This document shows, in pieces, positions 34,785 through 43,132 of a stretch of 64,000 nucleotides of DNA. The stretch's first letter is position 1, and every line of letters begins with the position of its first letter. Position numbers and translations under genes: made by a program. This DNA is from CAZOEL01 sp964578835 (GTDB lineage: Bacteria > Desulfobacterota > Syntrophobacteria > Syntrophobacterales > Syntrophobacteraceae). The stretch lies in NCBI GenBank assembly GCA_964578835.1, contig CAZOEL010000006.1:65929-129928 (forward strand), read 5' to 3'. The notes beneath the pieces are model-generated. The model saw nothing but the letters and a program-made list of their open reading frames with translations. It was not told the DNA's origin and made no database searches.

Positions 34785-35192
34785 TCTAAGTACAGGTCCA
34801 CACAAGAAAGGGGGCAAACAAGTCCCCTCTCCTTCAGGGAGAGGGTTAGGGTGAGGGGAAATCCTCTTTATAAAAAAATACTTCCCTCAATTTCTAAAGA
34901 ATACTTCCCTCACCCCGACCCTCTCCCTGAGGGAGAGGGGGCCCGCACCCACCGGAGAGACGGTGTTGACGGCCCACTAGCAGCGCCTGTGAGGCTCACC
35001 GTCGCCCCGGCGGAAGCCGGGGCCCAGAAACCGCACAGAACCTCTGGATTCCGGCTTTCGCCGGAATGACGACAAGTGGCTGGCCCAACAACATCCCGCA
35101 CCTTGGGAGCGTGTGTGTATCATTGTCGGCCCTCACGGAGAGGGAGAAAGACAACCCCCTCGTTTTGTTCCCCTATTTATATGGCGCCGTAT
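34785..35192. repeat. Dispersed repeat, copy A (about 400 bp)
   Basis: A composite of inverted repeats: a CCCTCTCC-type arm pair (AGGGAGAGGGTTAGGGTGAGG against its complement), a GCCCCGGCGGAAGCCGGGGC hairpin and a GATTCCGG/CCGGAAT hairpin. It matches copy B at 41233-41621 almost base for base in the same orientation, with small indels. It carries no gene. It lies between namZ and the TPR lipoprotein gene. Confidence 0.88.
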
Positions 35193-35227
35193 AAGCGTTA
35201 TCCCAAATTCCCAACAGCCCGATCCGG

Positions 35228-36079
35228 CTAATCCGAGACTTTTGAACATATCCGGCCAAGCGCCGAGCCGATGCGACGCCATGTATCTTCTTCATATTCA
35301 TCCGACTTTGGAAGCCTCTCGAGGATTTCTCCGATTTTCGAGCATGCCGCGCCGTACTGTTCCTCAGCCAGGAGAGCCTCGACCACGCCTGCCCTATTCT
35401 CTAGATTTTCCGGAGCCTGTGCGACCGCACGTTCAAAGTGGATCAAGGCCTTGGAGGAATCCCCAACGCTCAGGGGAAAAGCTGGAGCGCGAAGGTATAG
35501 CTCTCCCAACATTCTGTCAGGCCCTCCCCGGTCGATCTCGGGGCCCGATTCGGCGGCAATCAAAGCCTCCCTCTCTATTACCGGCACGAGGGCAAGACCT
35601 CGAATCTGCGCAAGCTCAGCCTCGAGCCCGCTCAAATAGGCCAGCAGGTAATGAGCGAGAGCGTTCTCCGGCAGAAGGTCCACCGCAATTTCAGCCAATT
35701 CCCTGCCGCGGATCGCGTCGTTGAGACGCATCGCTTTGTCGCCGGCGGCTTTCGACAGAAAGATATAGCAGTTCGCAGCCTTCAGAGCAGCGAGAGCAGC
35801 AGCCTCATCCTCAGCCGCTCCATTCCCCTTCTTTGCAGCTCTCGAAGCCCAGGAGCCCGCTTGCTCCCGACTACACGGTCCTCCGATAAAAATCGTTTCG
35901 CCGCCAAGCGCCACCGAAGCTTTCCCCGCCCGATCTGAAGCCTCTGCCGCCACACCACTCTTCGTATCGCCGGTTGGAACAACAGAATATCTGTCCATAG
36001 AAGCGCATCCGGAAAAGACGCATGCGCAGCACAGATAAAATGTCATTATTCCCCAACGCCAATGAATAATGACCTCCAT
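35228..36079 (-). CDS. TPR-type outer-membrane lipoprotein (TatT/BstC-like)
   Basis: A 283-residue lipoprotein: signal ending in FSGCAS near residue 25, then an all-helical protein with TPR-like helices (RLNDAIRGRELAEIAVDLLPENALAHYLLAYLSGLEA type pattern from about 115). It resembles TatT, the helical lipoprotein that partners TRAP binding proteins, and the outer-membrane component BstC of the Methylococcus sterol transport system. The gene starts nine bases after the PhnD-like gene, so it is the last gene of a four-gene operon. Function is inferred from fold and context only. An in-frame ATG 33 bases further in is an alternative start. Confidence 0.68.
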   Translation of the reverse strand: MEVIIHWRWGIMTFYLCCACVFSGCASMDRYSVVPTGDTKSGVAAEASDRAGKASVALGGETIFIGGPCSREQAGSWASRAAKKGNGAAEDEAAALAALKAANCYIFLSKAAGDKAMRLNDAIRGRELAEIAVDLLPENALAHYLLAYLSGLEAELAQIRGLALVPVIEREALIAAESGPEIDRGGPDRMLGELYLRAPAFPLSVGDSSKALIHFERAVAQAPENLENRAGVVEALLAEEQYGAACSKIGEILERLPKSDEYEEDTWRRIGSALGRICSKVSD

Positions 36080-36088
36080 ATCCAGCCC

Positions 36089-36922
36089 TTACATCCTCAG
36101 CCTGGAAAGGTCCGGATCAACAGGACCAAAGCCGGCGGTTTGCAGAAGCGTCAAGAGATCCGCAGCCTCGGGATCGCTATCCATCTTGTTGAGCATCAAT
36201 GCAATGCGTTTGGCTTCTTCGCCGGGTGGGCCGAACCATACCACCGGGCTTGTGGGCAATTCTTGGGAAGTGAAGATAACCTTCAATTCGGCCGCTAATG
36301 GCAGGCTCTTCATTGCATCGTATTGCTTCCGATCGAGAGCTATCCCGGAAGCTTTCGCCCCATCTTTCTTCTCGCCGCTTAAACTTCGCAAAACGCGCAA
36401 CGGGCTCGAAATCGCAGACAAGGTGAAAGGAAGCCCTTTGAGGTCCTCTCCCAAAAGCAGTCGGGAAGCCGCCCGCTCTTCGAAGAACATGGTCCCGGCG
36501 AGATTCCCGGCCAGCTTGCGCCAGTCCGCAGGGCCATCCTTCGGGACCACGATCCGCCAGACATCCTTCTCGGCGCCCCCCGGTCGAGTGGAAGCAATGG
36601 GCGTCATGCGCAGATCTTCAGCATGAGCTGTAAAGAATTCAATACTTACGATGCCCCACTTGGGTGGGTTGCCCCTCACAAATCCCAACGCCTGCTTGGA
36701 ATCGTTGAAGTACGCCCCCTGGAGCGCAACGCCGTCGTCAAGCTTCTTGCTTAGATAAGCCGCCAGCGAATCCATGACCGGCTGCGCCTCCTGCGACGAT
36801 CCGGGCTGCCCCGGCTGGATGACGGCAAAACCGGAAATTTCTGCGGAATAAGAGAGCGAACAGGCGCCGAAGACGTATGCGACGGCAAAAAAAAGGAGCA
36901 TTCTACTTTTTGTCTCGTGCAT
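36089..36922 (-). CDS. PhnD-like periplasmic binding protein (BstB-like)
   Basis: A 277-residue exported protein with a signal peptide to about residue 27 (SYSA before EIS). The mature part looks like a PhnD/SsuA-type binding protein: a VMDSLAAYLSKKLDD helix, WGIVSIEFFTAHAEDL in the position where PhnD proteins read out the ligand, and ADWRKLAGNLAGTMFFEE. No ABC permease or ATPase genes are near; an RND transporter gene lies just upstream and a TPR lipoprotein just downstream. That arrangement matches BstB, a PhnD-fold protein that carries sterol across the periplasm. Ligand unproven; a hydrophobic lipid is the working guess. Confidence 0.68.
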   Translation of the reverse strand: MHETKSRMLLFFAVAYVFGACSLSYSAEISGFAVIQPGQPGSSQEAQPVMDSLAAYLSKKLDDGVALQGAYFNDSKQALGFVRGNPPKWGIVSIEFFTAHAEDLRMTPIASTRPGGAEKDVWRIVVPKDGPADWRKLAGNLAGTMFFEERAASRLLLGEDLKGLPFTLSAISSPLRVLRSLSGEKKDGAKASGIALDRKQYDAMKSLPLAAELKVIFTSQELPTSPVVWFGPPGEEAKRIALMLNKMDSDPEAADLLTLLQTAGFGPVDPDLSRLRM

Positions 36923-36982
36923 GAAAGCATCCTAAATCATGTGGCGTCAACGGGAATCTCGATCCCAAATTCTCATGGATTC

Positions 36983-39673
36983 CTATTCCGACGGCGTCGA
37001 ATTCGCTCCGACTATCGAGAGGACAGCCGGAAGAAGTATGATGCAGGCGAAAAGACCTGTGATGGAGCCCACGACCATGATGGCTCCCAGGCCTGCAAGA
37101 CCTTGGTGATGGGCAAACAGCAAACCGCCAAAGCCGGTGGTCGTCGTTACGAAGCTGGAAGCAACAGCAGTCGGAGTGCTCGTGTCAAAGAGACAGCCGC
37201 GACACTTGAGCTCTTCCCATCTGTCGATTAGATGGACGCCGCCATCGACGCCGATCGCAATTAGAATCGGGATGGCGAAAAAATTGGCGAAATTAAAATT
37301 CAAACCAAGCCACCCCATGGCTTCAACAAGCCAAAAGGTGGCTGCGGCAAGGGGCAACAGAGCCAGACAGACAAACCTCACAGAGTGAGAATACAGCCAC
37401 AAGATAATGCAGATGAGAACAACGGTCAGCCCTCCGGCAAAGACAAATGTGCTGCGCATCAGGCGAGAAGATTCAAGAACGACAACTGGAGTTCCGCTGA
37501 CCGCCGGATCTGCTTTTCTCAGCTCGGAGACAAAGTGCTTCAGGTTGTCAAAATCCCAGACATCTCCACTGGGAGCGATCTTTATCTGAAATTTTCCATC
37601 CTTGCCGATAAAAACCCTTCGAACAGACTCGGGAAGGCTCTCCAGCTTCACCTCTTTCACCGCAAGCCAGCTTTTCAACAGCTGAATGGAATCCTGGACG
37701 CTCAGTCGCAAAGTGGACTGGAGATCCGACAGGCGCTCCGCCTTTTGCGGAGTTTCCCGAAGGGCGGCCAGGACGCTTCCCAGCAGTTCCACATTCTTGC
37801 TCAGCAATTGCAATTCTTCCACCGCGCCGGCCGCAAACAATTTTTCTTCCAAACTTTCTAAGGCCGTGTTGAGCCTCTCGAGAGCTGAAATGATTTCAGG
37901 GGCCGCTGGGGCCGCAGGCTCCGCAACGTTTGCAGGAATTCGATCCAGGGCCGGCGCCGCCTCGGAATACGCCTCCGCCTTCTCCGCTTGATGTTCCGGG
38001 ATGTAATCGAGAATGCTCTCCACCTTTCCGACAGAGGGCGCTTTCTTCATTTTTTCGACTGTTTCTTTGAGACTGCTGACGCTGTCGGCAATAGATATCG
38101 CATACCAGGTGGATTCGTCCGAGGCATCGATCAGGCGTCTTTCATAATAGACGGATTCCAGCCCTTTCGCCTGAAGGTTGAGGAGATTGTAATCGAAATG
38201 GACCTTGAACAATCCCGGCGCTCCGGCCAGACTGACGACAAAAAGAATGGCCAGAACCATGCGCGGACGAGTGAAGAGCCTTTGTAGATAAGGCATGGAG
38301 ATAATCCGGGGAGAGCGCGCGGAGAGAGTCTTTCTGCGTCCGATAATGAGCAGCATGGCCGGAAGAATGACCATCATGGCTATCAGGCATAGAATAATGC
38401 CCGTGCCTCCGATGAGCCCCAGTTGCGAAAGCCCCTGAAAATCAGAACCGAGCATCGCATAAAATCCGCAGACCGTACAGGCGACCCCAAGGACAATGCC
38501 GGGACCGGTCTGAAAAACCGCCGTCCTGACGGCATCCTCGGTTCCAAGCCCGAGATGCTCGGATTCGACAAAGCGCATCATCATGTGTACGCCGTAGTCG
38601 ACTCCAATGCCCACGATCACGAGCCCAAAAACAGCCGACAGAAGATTGAGCTCCCCAACGGAGGCGGTCGCAAAGCCAAAGGTCCAGGCAATGGCTATGA
38701 TCAGCGCAATCATGATAAGAGCGGGCCGCAGCCAGCCGCGGAAGATAAACAAGAACAAAAAGGCTACCAGAAATGTGTCGACGACGGACGCCCGGGTCAT
38801 ATCTTCGTTTGAAGACTGCATCTCATCCGCTTGAAGGACGGGACGACCGGTAAGACCGGCTGTCACGCCCGGAAATTCCGTTCTCGTAGCCTCCAGCGCC
38901 TCCCGGACAGCGGAGACGGGCTCCAGCACCACCTCCATTGTGGTGTAGTCTTTTTGAGGCAGCATCCTCATCACAAGCAACATGCCGTTGGATGTAAAAA
39001 AGTACCGCATGCCGAGTCTGCTGAAATCAAAAATGGAAGGATCGATCTTCTCTCCCGAGAGCGCGCTGTCGGCCTGCCCGAGCAATTTCCCCACCAATCC
39101 GATGGCTTCGGTGAAAAATAGTCTATCGCTTCCCGCAAGCCTTCCTCCCGAACCGCTTTCCATGAGAAGAGCAATCCGGGCGATGAATCCTGCAAGAGAG
39201 CCGTCCTCAAACCATGCCTCGATGGAGGGAGCAAGGGATGCGATCGTTTGGGCGAACATCCTCGCTTCCTCCAGCGAGGCAAAATAAAGGGCCCCGCTTC
39301 CGAGATCTCCAGCCGACATGGAATAGTGGACTTCCCTGATAAGGGATGGATGCTCGCGAAGACGCGACGCGACGCTGTCAGCGAAATCCTTCGCTCTGGC
39401 CATGCCGTCTTTGGAGCCGCCGGTCTCGATGACGATATACAAGTATTCCTGGTCTCCAAAGTTTCGAAGGTGCTCGAGGTACGTCTTCTGGAATGGGACT
39501 TCCGGAGAGACGAGGCTATCCTGGTCGCTGTTCATGCCGAGGAAAATAAAAGACGCAAGAAAGGAAGCCGCAGCCAATCCCACGCCCACGGCCAGAATGG
39601 CGCGGGGAAAGGCGAGCAGTCGCCACAGCGCTCCAAGGATACTAGTCTGCAATCGGTAATGAATATTGCTCAT
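36983..39673 (-). CDS. MMPL/RND-family transporter (HpnN/BstA-like)
   Basis: An inner-membrane RND-superfamily protein of 896 residues with two repeats. Each has one helix, a large periplasmic domain and a block of five helices. The first block contains VFGLVIVGIGVDYGVHMMMRFVE and the second ANFFAIPILIAIGVDGGVHLIDRWEE; the GxGxDYGxH string with its aspartate is the proton-relay signature of MMPL proteins. HpnN relatives move hopanoids and BstA is linked to sterols. It overlaps the upstream HpnO-like aminotransferase gene by four bases and precedes the PhnD-like gene by 60 bp. Confidence 0.85.
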   Translation of the reverse strand: MSNIHYRLQTSILGALWRLLAFPRAILAVGVGLAAASFLASFIFLGMNSDQDSLVSPEVPFQKTYLEHLRNFGDQEYLYIVIETGGSKDGMARAKDFADSVASRLREHPSLIREVHYSMSAGDLGSGALYFASLEEARMFAQTIASLAPSIEAWFEDGSLAGFIARIALLMESGSGGRLAGSDRLFFTEAIGLVGKLLGQADSALSGEKIDPSIFDFSRLGMRYFFTSNGMLLVMRMLPQKDYTTMEVVLEPVSAVREALEATRTEFPGVTAGLTGRPVLQADEMQSSNEDMTRASVVDTFLVAFLFLFIFRGWLRPALIMIALIIAIAWTFGFATASVGELNLLSAVFGLVIVGIGVDYGVHMMMRFVESEHLGLGTEDAVRTAVFQTGPGIVLGVACTVCGFYAMLGSDFQGLSQLGLIGGTGIILCLIAMMVILPAMLLIIGRRKTLSARSPRIISMPYLQRLFTRPRMVLAILFVVSLAGAPGLFKVHFDYNLLNLQAKGLESVYYERRLIDASDESTWYAISIADSVSSLKETVEKMKKAPSVGKVESILDYIPEHQAEKAEAYSEAAPALDRIPANVAEPAAPAAPEIISALERLNTALESLEEKLFAAGAVEELQLLSKNVELLGSVLAALRETPQKAERLSDLQSTLRLSVQDSIQLLKSWLAVKEVKLESLPESVRRVFIGKDGKFQIKIAPSGDVWDFDNLKHFVSELRKADPAVSGTPVVVLESSRLMRSTFVFAGGLTVVLICIILWLYSHSVRFVCLALLPLAAATFWLVEAMGWLGLNFNFANFFAIPILIAIGVDGGVHLIDRWEELKCRGCLFDTSTPTAVASSFVTTTTGFGGLLFAHHQGLAGLGAIMVVGSITGLFACIILLPAVLSIVGANSTPSE

Positions 39674-41046
39674 GCAGTCCTGGCGGTTCGAAACGCAAGA
39701 TTCTTGGTCGTTGTCCAGGCGGAGCCGGGAAAACGGTGGGCCTCTTTCAGGACGGAGTCCATTGCTTCGAGAAAATAATCGGCGTCCGCCTTGTTGATTA
39801 CCAGGGGAGGCAGAATCTTGACCGTATCCAGACCGTGCCCTGCAACCTGAGTCAAGATGTGATGCTTTTCCAGAAGAGGCATCGTGATCATCTGGCCGAA
39901 AAGATCGGCATTCATGGAGTGCAAAAGCTTCCAGCCCGTTTTGAGCGACAGGGATTTCGGCTCGCCGAATTGCAGTCCTATCATGAGACCCTTACCGCGG
40001 ACTTCTTTGAACAACTCGTAACGGCCGGTCATCTCCCGAAGCCCTTCCATGATGTAATTCCCGACCGTCTCGGCGTTCTCGATCAACTTCTCCTGCTCGA
40101 GGACGCACAGCGTCGCCAGTCCGGCGGCCATGGCAAGGTCGTTTTGCCCGAAAGTATTGGAGTGCGCAAAGCACCTATCCATGCAATCAAACACCTTTGC
40201 ATGAATGCTCCGCTTGGCGATAATCGCTCCGACCGGAATGAACCCGCCTGAGAGAGCCTTGGAGGCCACAAGAATGTCCGGCACAACGCCCCAGTGATCG
40301 ACGCAAAACATGCGGCCGGTGCGTCCGAAGCCGGTTTGAACTTCGTCAGCGATAAAGAGCGTACCGAACTTGTCACAGAGGCGTCGCACGCCGGGGAGGT
40401 AGTCGTCGTCCGGCACGAAGACGCCTTTCCCCTGAATGGGCTCGACAATGAAGGCGGCGACATCGCCGCCTGAGAGCGCATCCTCCAACGCCTCCAGATC
40501 ATTGAAAGGAACCGGCTCACACCCGGGCAGCAACGGCTCGTTTCTTTCGCGGAATTCGCTGTTGCCGTTTACGGAGAGAGATCCCAAGGTCAATCCGTGG
40601 AAAGCGCGATCGCAGTAAACGACTTTCGACCTTCTTGTCGCCTGCCGGGCGAATTTGAGAGCCCCTTCGACTCCCTCCGTTCCAGAATTGGTGAAGAAAA
40701 CCGCCTCCAGATCACCGGGGGCAATGGCTGCAAGCGCTTCCGCAAGAAGCCCCGAGATGCATCCGACATCCATCTGAACCATGTTGGCAGGGTCGGCATC
40801 GAGCATCTGATGAAGGACATCGCGCACGAGCGGATGATTTCTTCCAATATTGAAGACGCCGAAACCCGCAAGAAAGTCAAGCGTCTCCTGCCCGTTGGCG
40901 TCGATAAGGCGCGCGCCTTTAGACGATATGTAGTTGCGGTTGAAGCCTATGACTTCGAGGACGCGAACGAATTGAGGGTTGACACATCGACTGTGAAGAT
41001 CGTAGGTTTCGGAGATTCTATCTTTGACGACAGCGAGGATATCCAT
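39670..41046 (-). CDS. Class III aminotransferase, HpnO-like
   Basis: A PLP-dependent class III aminotransferase of 458 residues. It has FFTNSGTEGVEGALKFAR, the cofactor-binding FHGLTLGSLS, FIADEVQTGFGRTG, and the lysine in ASKALSGGFIPVGA. The N-terminus CVNPQFVRVLEVIGFNRNY and FLAGFGVFNIGRNHP is like HpnO, which adds the amino group in aminobacteriohopanepolyol synthesis. Other class III enzymes such as acetylornithine or putrescine aminotransferases are shorter and lack this start. Translational coupling with the MMPL/RND gene (ATGA overlap) supports a lipid role. No squalene-hopene cyclase gene is in the window. Confidence 0.75.
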   Translation of the reverse strand: MDILAVVKDRISETYDLHSRCVNPQFVRVLEVIGFNRNYISSKGARLIDANGQETLDFLAGFGVFNIGRNHPLVRDVLHQMLDADPANMVQMDVGCISGLLAEALAAIAPGDLEAVFFTNSGTEGVEGALKFARQATRRSKVVYCDRAFHGLTLGSLSVNGNSEFRERNEPLLPGCEPVPFNDLEALEDALSGGDVAAFIVEPIQGKGVFVPDDDYLPGVRRLCDKFGTLFIADEVQTGFGRTGRMFCVDHWGVVPDILVASKALSGGFIPVGAIIAKRSIHAKVFDCMDRCFAHSNTFGQNDLAMAAGLATLCVLEQEKLIENAETVGNYIMEGLREMTGRYELFKEVRGKGLMIGLQFGEPKSLSLKTGWKLLHSMNADLFGQMITMPLLEKHHILTQVAGHGLDTVKILPPLVINKADADYFLEAMDSVLKEAHRFPGSAWTTTKNLAFRTARTA

Positions 41047-41232
41047 TTACAACCCCATAATACATAGTTTTATCCAACCAGTATCTCTCAAGAAGCAGTC
41101 AGCAAACTAGCACTCCCTCTGAGCCATTTCAAGTGCGAAACGCCTTTGGCTCCATGCGGAAGCGGCATAAGCTCTTCATTGCAGAACTTTTCCCGCTGCA
41201 TTATAGTTCAAATCGAACGCGCTTACCGAGCG
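41047..41232. other. Upstream region of the HpnO/Bst-like operon
   Basis: No gene here; together with repeat copy B it forms a 600-bp gap between divergent operons. It must contain the promoter of the minus-strand lipid-transport operon. I see no strong consensus boxes. Confidence 0.4.
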
Positions 41233-41621
41233 CTCTAAGTACAGGCTCAGACAAGAAAGGGAACAAATCAGTCTCTTTTCCCTGAGGGAGAGGGTTAGGG
41301 TGAGGGGAAAGCCTCTTTCAAGAGAATACTTCCCTCACCCCGACCCTCTCCCTGAGGGAGAGGGGGCCCGCACCCACCGGAAGAGACGGTGTTGACGGCC
41401 CGCTAGCAGCGCCTGTGAGCTCACCCGCCCCGGCGGAAGCCGGGGTCCAGAAACCGCACAGAACCTCTGGATTCCGGCTTTCGCCGGAAGGACGATAAGT
41501 GGCTGGCCCAACAACATCCCGCACCTTGGGGGCCTGTGTGTATCATTGTCAGCCCTCACGGAGAGGGGGAAAGACAGAGCCCATTCGTTTTGGTTACCTT
41601 ATTATTTGTGTGGCGCTGTAC
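41233..41621. repeat. Dispersed repeat, copy B (about 390 bp)
   Basis: The same composite as copy A (34785-35192) in the same orientation, from CTCTAAGTACAGG to TGGCGCTGTA, with identical blocks such as CTCTCCCTGAGGGAGAGGGG, GGTGTTGACGGCCC and CAACAACATCCCGCACCTTG. The two copies differ by scattered substitutions and short indels. Together they bracket the four-gene operon of 35228-41046. Confidence 0.88.
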
Positions 41622-41648
41622 TGAAACAAGATCGTCGATGAAGGAAAA

Positions 41649-43052
41649 ATGAGCATAAAACCTAATCTCATCCGTGAAATCTCACGCATTGCGGGAAAAG
41701 AAAACGTCCTGACGGCTCCGGAAGATCTGCTGTGCTACAGCTTCGATGCAAGCAAGCTCAACGGAGCGCCCGACTGCATCGTCTTTCCCTCCGATTCGAA
41801 AGTGGTCTCCGAATTGCTCAAGCTCGCCAACCGTGAGCGAATTCCCGTTTTTCCCCGTGGAGCGGGAAGCGGGATGGTCGGCGGAGCTGTTCCCGGCCAA
41901 GGCGGAATGGTTATCGTGCTTGCGAGATTGAACCGCATCCTGGAAATAGATACGGAAAATATGCTGGCCGTGGTTCAACCAGGGGTGGTTACGGGAGATT
42001 TGCAGAAGGCTGTATCAACACATGGCCTTTTCTATCCCCCCGACCCCGCAAGCCTTCTCTTCTCAACGCTGGGCGGAAACGCAGCCATGTGCGCGGGTGG
42101 TCCCAGAGCAGTCAAGTACGGAGTCACCAGGGATTATGTCCTGGGCCTTGAGGCAGTCCTCCCGACCGGCGCGATCATTCGCACCGGAACTCGCACCGCC
42201 AAAGGCGTCGTGGGGTACGATCTGACCAGGCTCATGGTAGGCTCGGAAGGAACTCTCGGCATATTCACCGAGCTCATCCTTCGCCTCATTCCAGCTCCCG
42301 AAACCGTTCGCACGCTCATGGCCGTCTTTCCCCGCCTCGACGACTCTGCTCGCACTGTTTGCGAAATCATCAAGCACAGGATCATTCCTTCAAGTCTCGA
42401 GCTTATGGATCATGCCACCATCGAGGTTGTGGAAAACTACGCTCGCATGGGGCTTCCAAAAGAAGCCGAGGCCTTACTCATCATAGAAGTGGACGGCCGC
42501 GCTTGCCTTCTCGACGAGGATCTGGCACGAATCGCCGAGATCTGTAAGAATTGCGGAGCATCCGACATTGAAATCGCGCGCGCGCAGGAGGAGCGCGAGA
42601 AGCTGTGGCTTGCGCGCAGAGCCATATCCCCGGCCCTCGGGCAGATAAGGCCCGGAAAGATAAACGAGGACATCGTCGTGCCCCGCACTCGCATACCGGA
42701 GCTCATTCGCTCCATTCAGCGCATCGCCGGCAAGTACGGGCTCATCATCGTAAGCTTCGGGCACGCCGGAGACGGCAATATCCACACAAACATCATGCTG
42801 GACAGGAAAGACGCCAATGAGCGGGAAAGGGCGGCGAAGGCTGTGGAAGAGCTCTTCAACACCGTCCTGGAATTGGGGGGAACCATTTCGGGAGAGCATG
42901 GAATAGGCATCGCCAAGTCGCCTTTTTTCAAGCTGGAAATCGGTCAGGAGGCCTTCGAGGCCATGCTCCGCATCAAGCAGGCCCTCGACCCGCTCAACAT
43001 CATGAATCCCGGAAAAATGTTCTCGCCCAACCGAGCCTTTTTCGATGCTTGA
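41649..43052 (+). CDS. FAD-linked oxidase (GlcD/D-lactate dehydrogenase type)
   Basis: A flavoprotein dehydrogenase of 467 residues oxidising a 2-hydroxy acid such as D-lactate or glycolate. It has the PCMH/FAD-binding fold: VFPRGAGSGMVGGAVPGQGG near residue 80, PPDPASLLFSTLGGNAAMCAGG type stretch near 135, YDLTRLMVGSEGTLGIFTE near 195, and the C-terminal FGHAGDGNIHTNIM and GTISGEHGIG metal-site motifs. The start ATG follows AAGGA. No GlcF-type iron-sulfur partner lies next to it, so its electron acceptor is not shown. Confidence 0.9.
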   Translation: MSIKPNLIREISRIAGKENVLTAPEDLLCYSFDASKLNGAPDCIVFPSDSKVVSELLKLANRERIPVFPRGAGSGMVGGAVPGQGGMVIVLARLNRILEIDTENMLAVVQPGVVTGDLQKAVSTHGLFYPPDPASLLFSTLGGNAAMCAGGPRAVKYGVTRDYVLGLEAVLPTGAIIRTGTRTAKGVVGYDLTRLMVGSEGTLGIFTELILRLIPAPETVRTLMAVFPRLDDSARTVCEIIKHRIIPSSLELMDHATIEVVENYARMGLPKEAEALLIIEVDGRACLLDEDLARIAEICKNCGASDIEIARAQEEREKLWLARRAISPALGQIRPGKINEDIVVPRTRIPELIRSIQRIAGKYGLIIVSFGHAGDGNIHTNIMLDRKDANERERAAKAVEELFNTVLELGGTISGEHGIGIAKSPFFKLEIGQEAFEAMLRIKQALDPLNIMNPGKMFSPNRAFFDA

Positions 43053-43132
43053 GAGTCGGAGCGAAGGCCGGATGGAGCCGTCCTGTCTAAGACGGAAGCT
43101 TCTATAAAGGCGACGAGCATGAAGGAGCTGTT

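Noticed and set aside
34785..35192. Possible CRISPR array or insertion sequence
   Set aside because: The repeats are hairpin arms without regular spacers, and there is no transposase frame or terminal inverted repeat pair.
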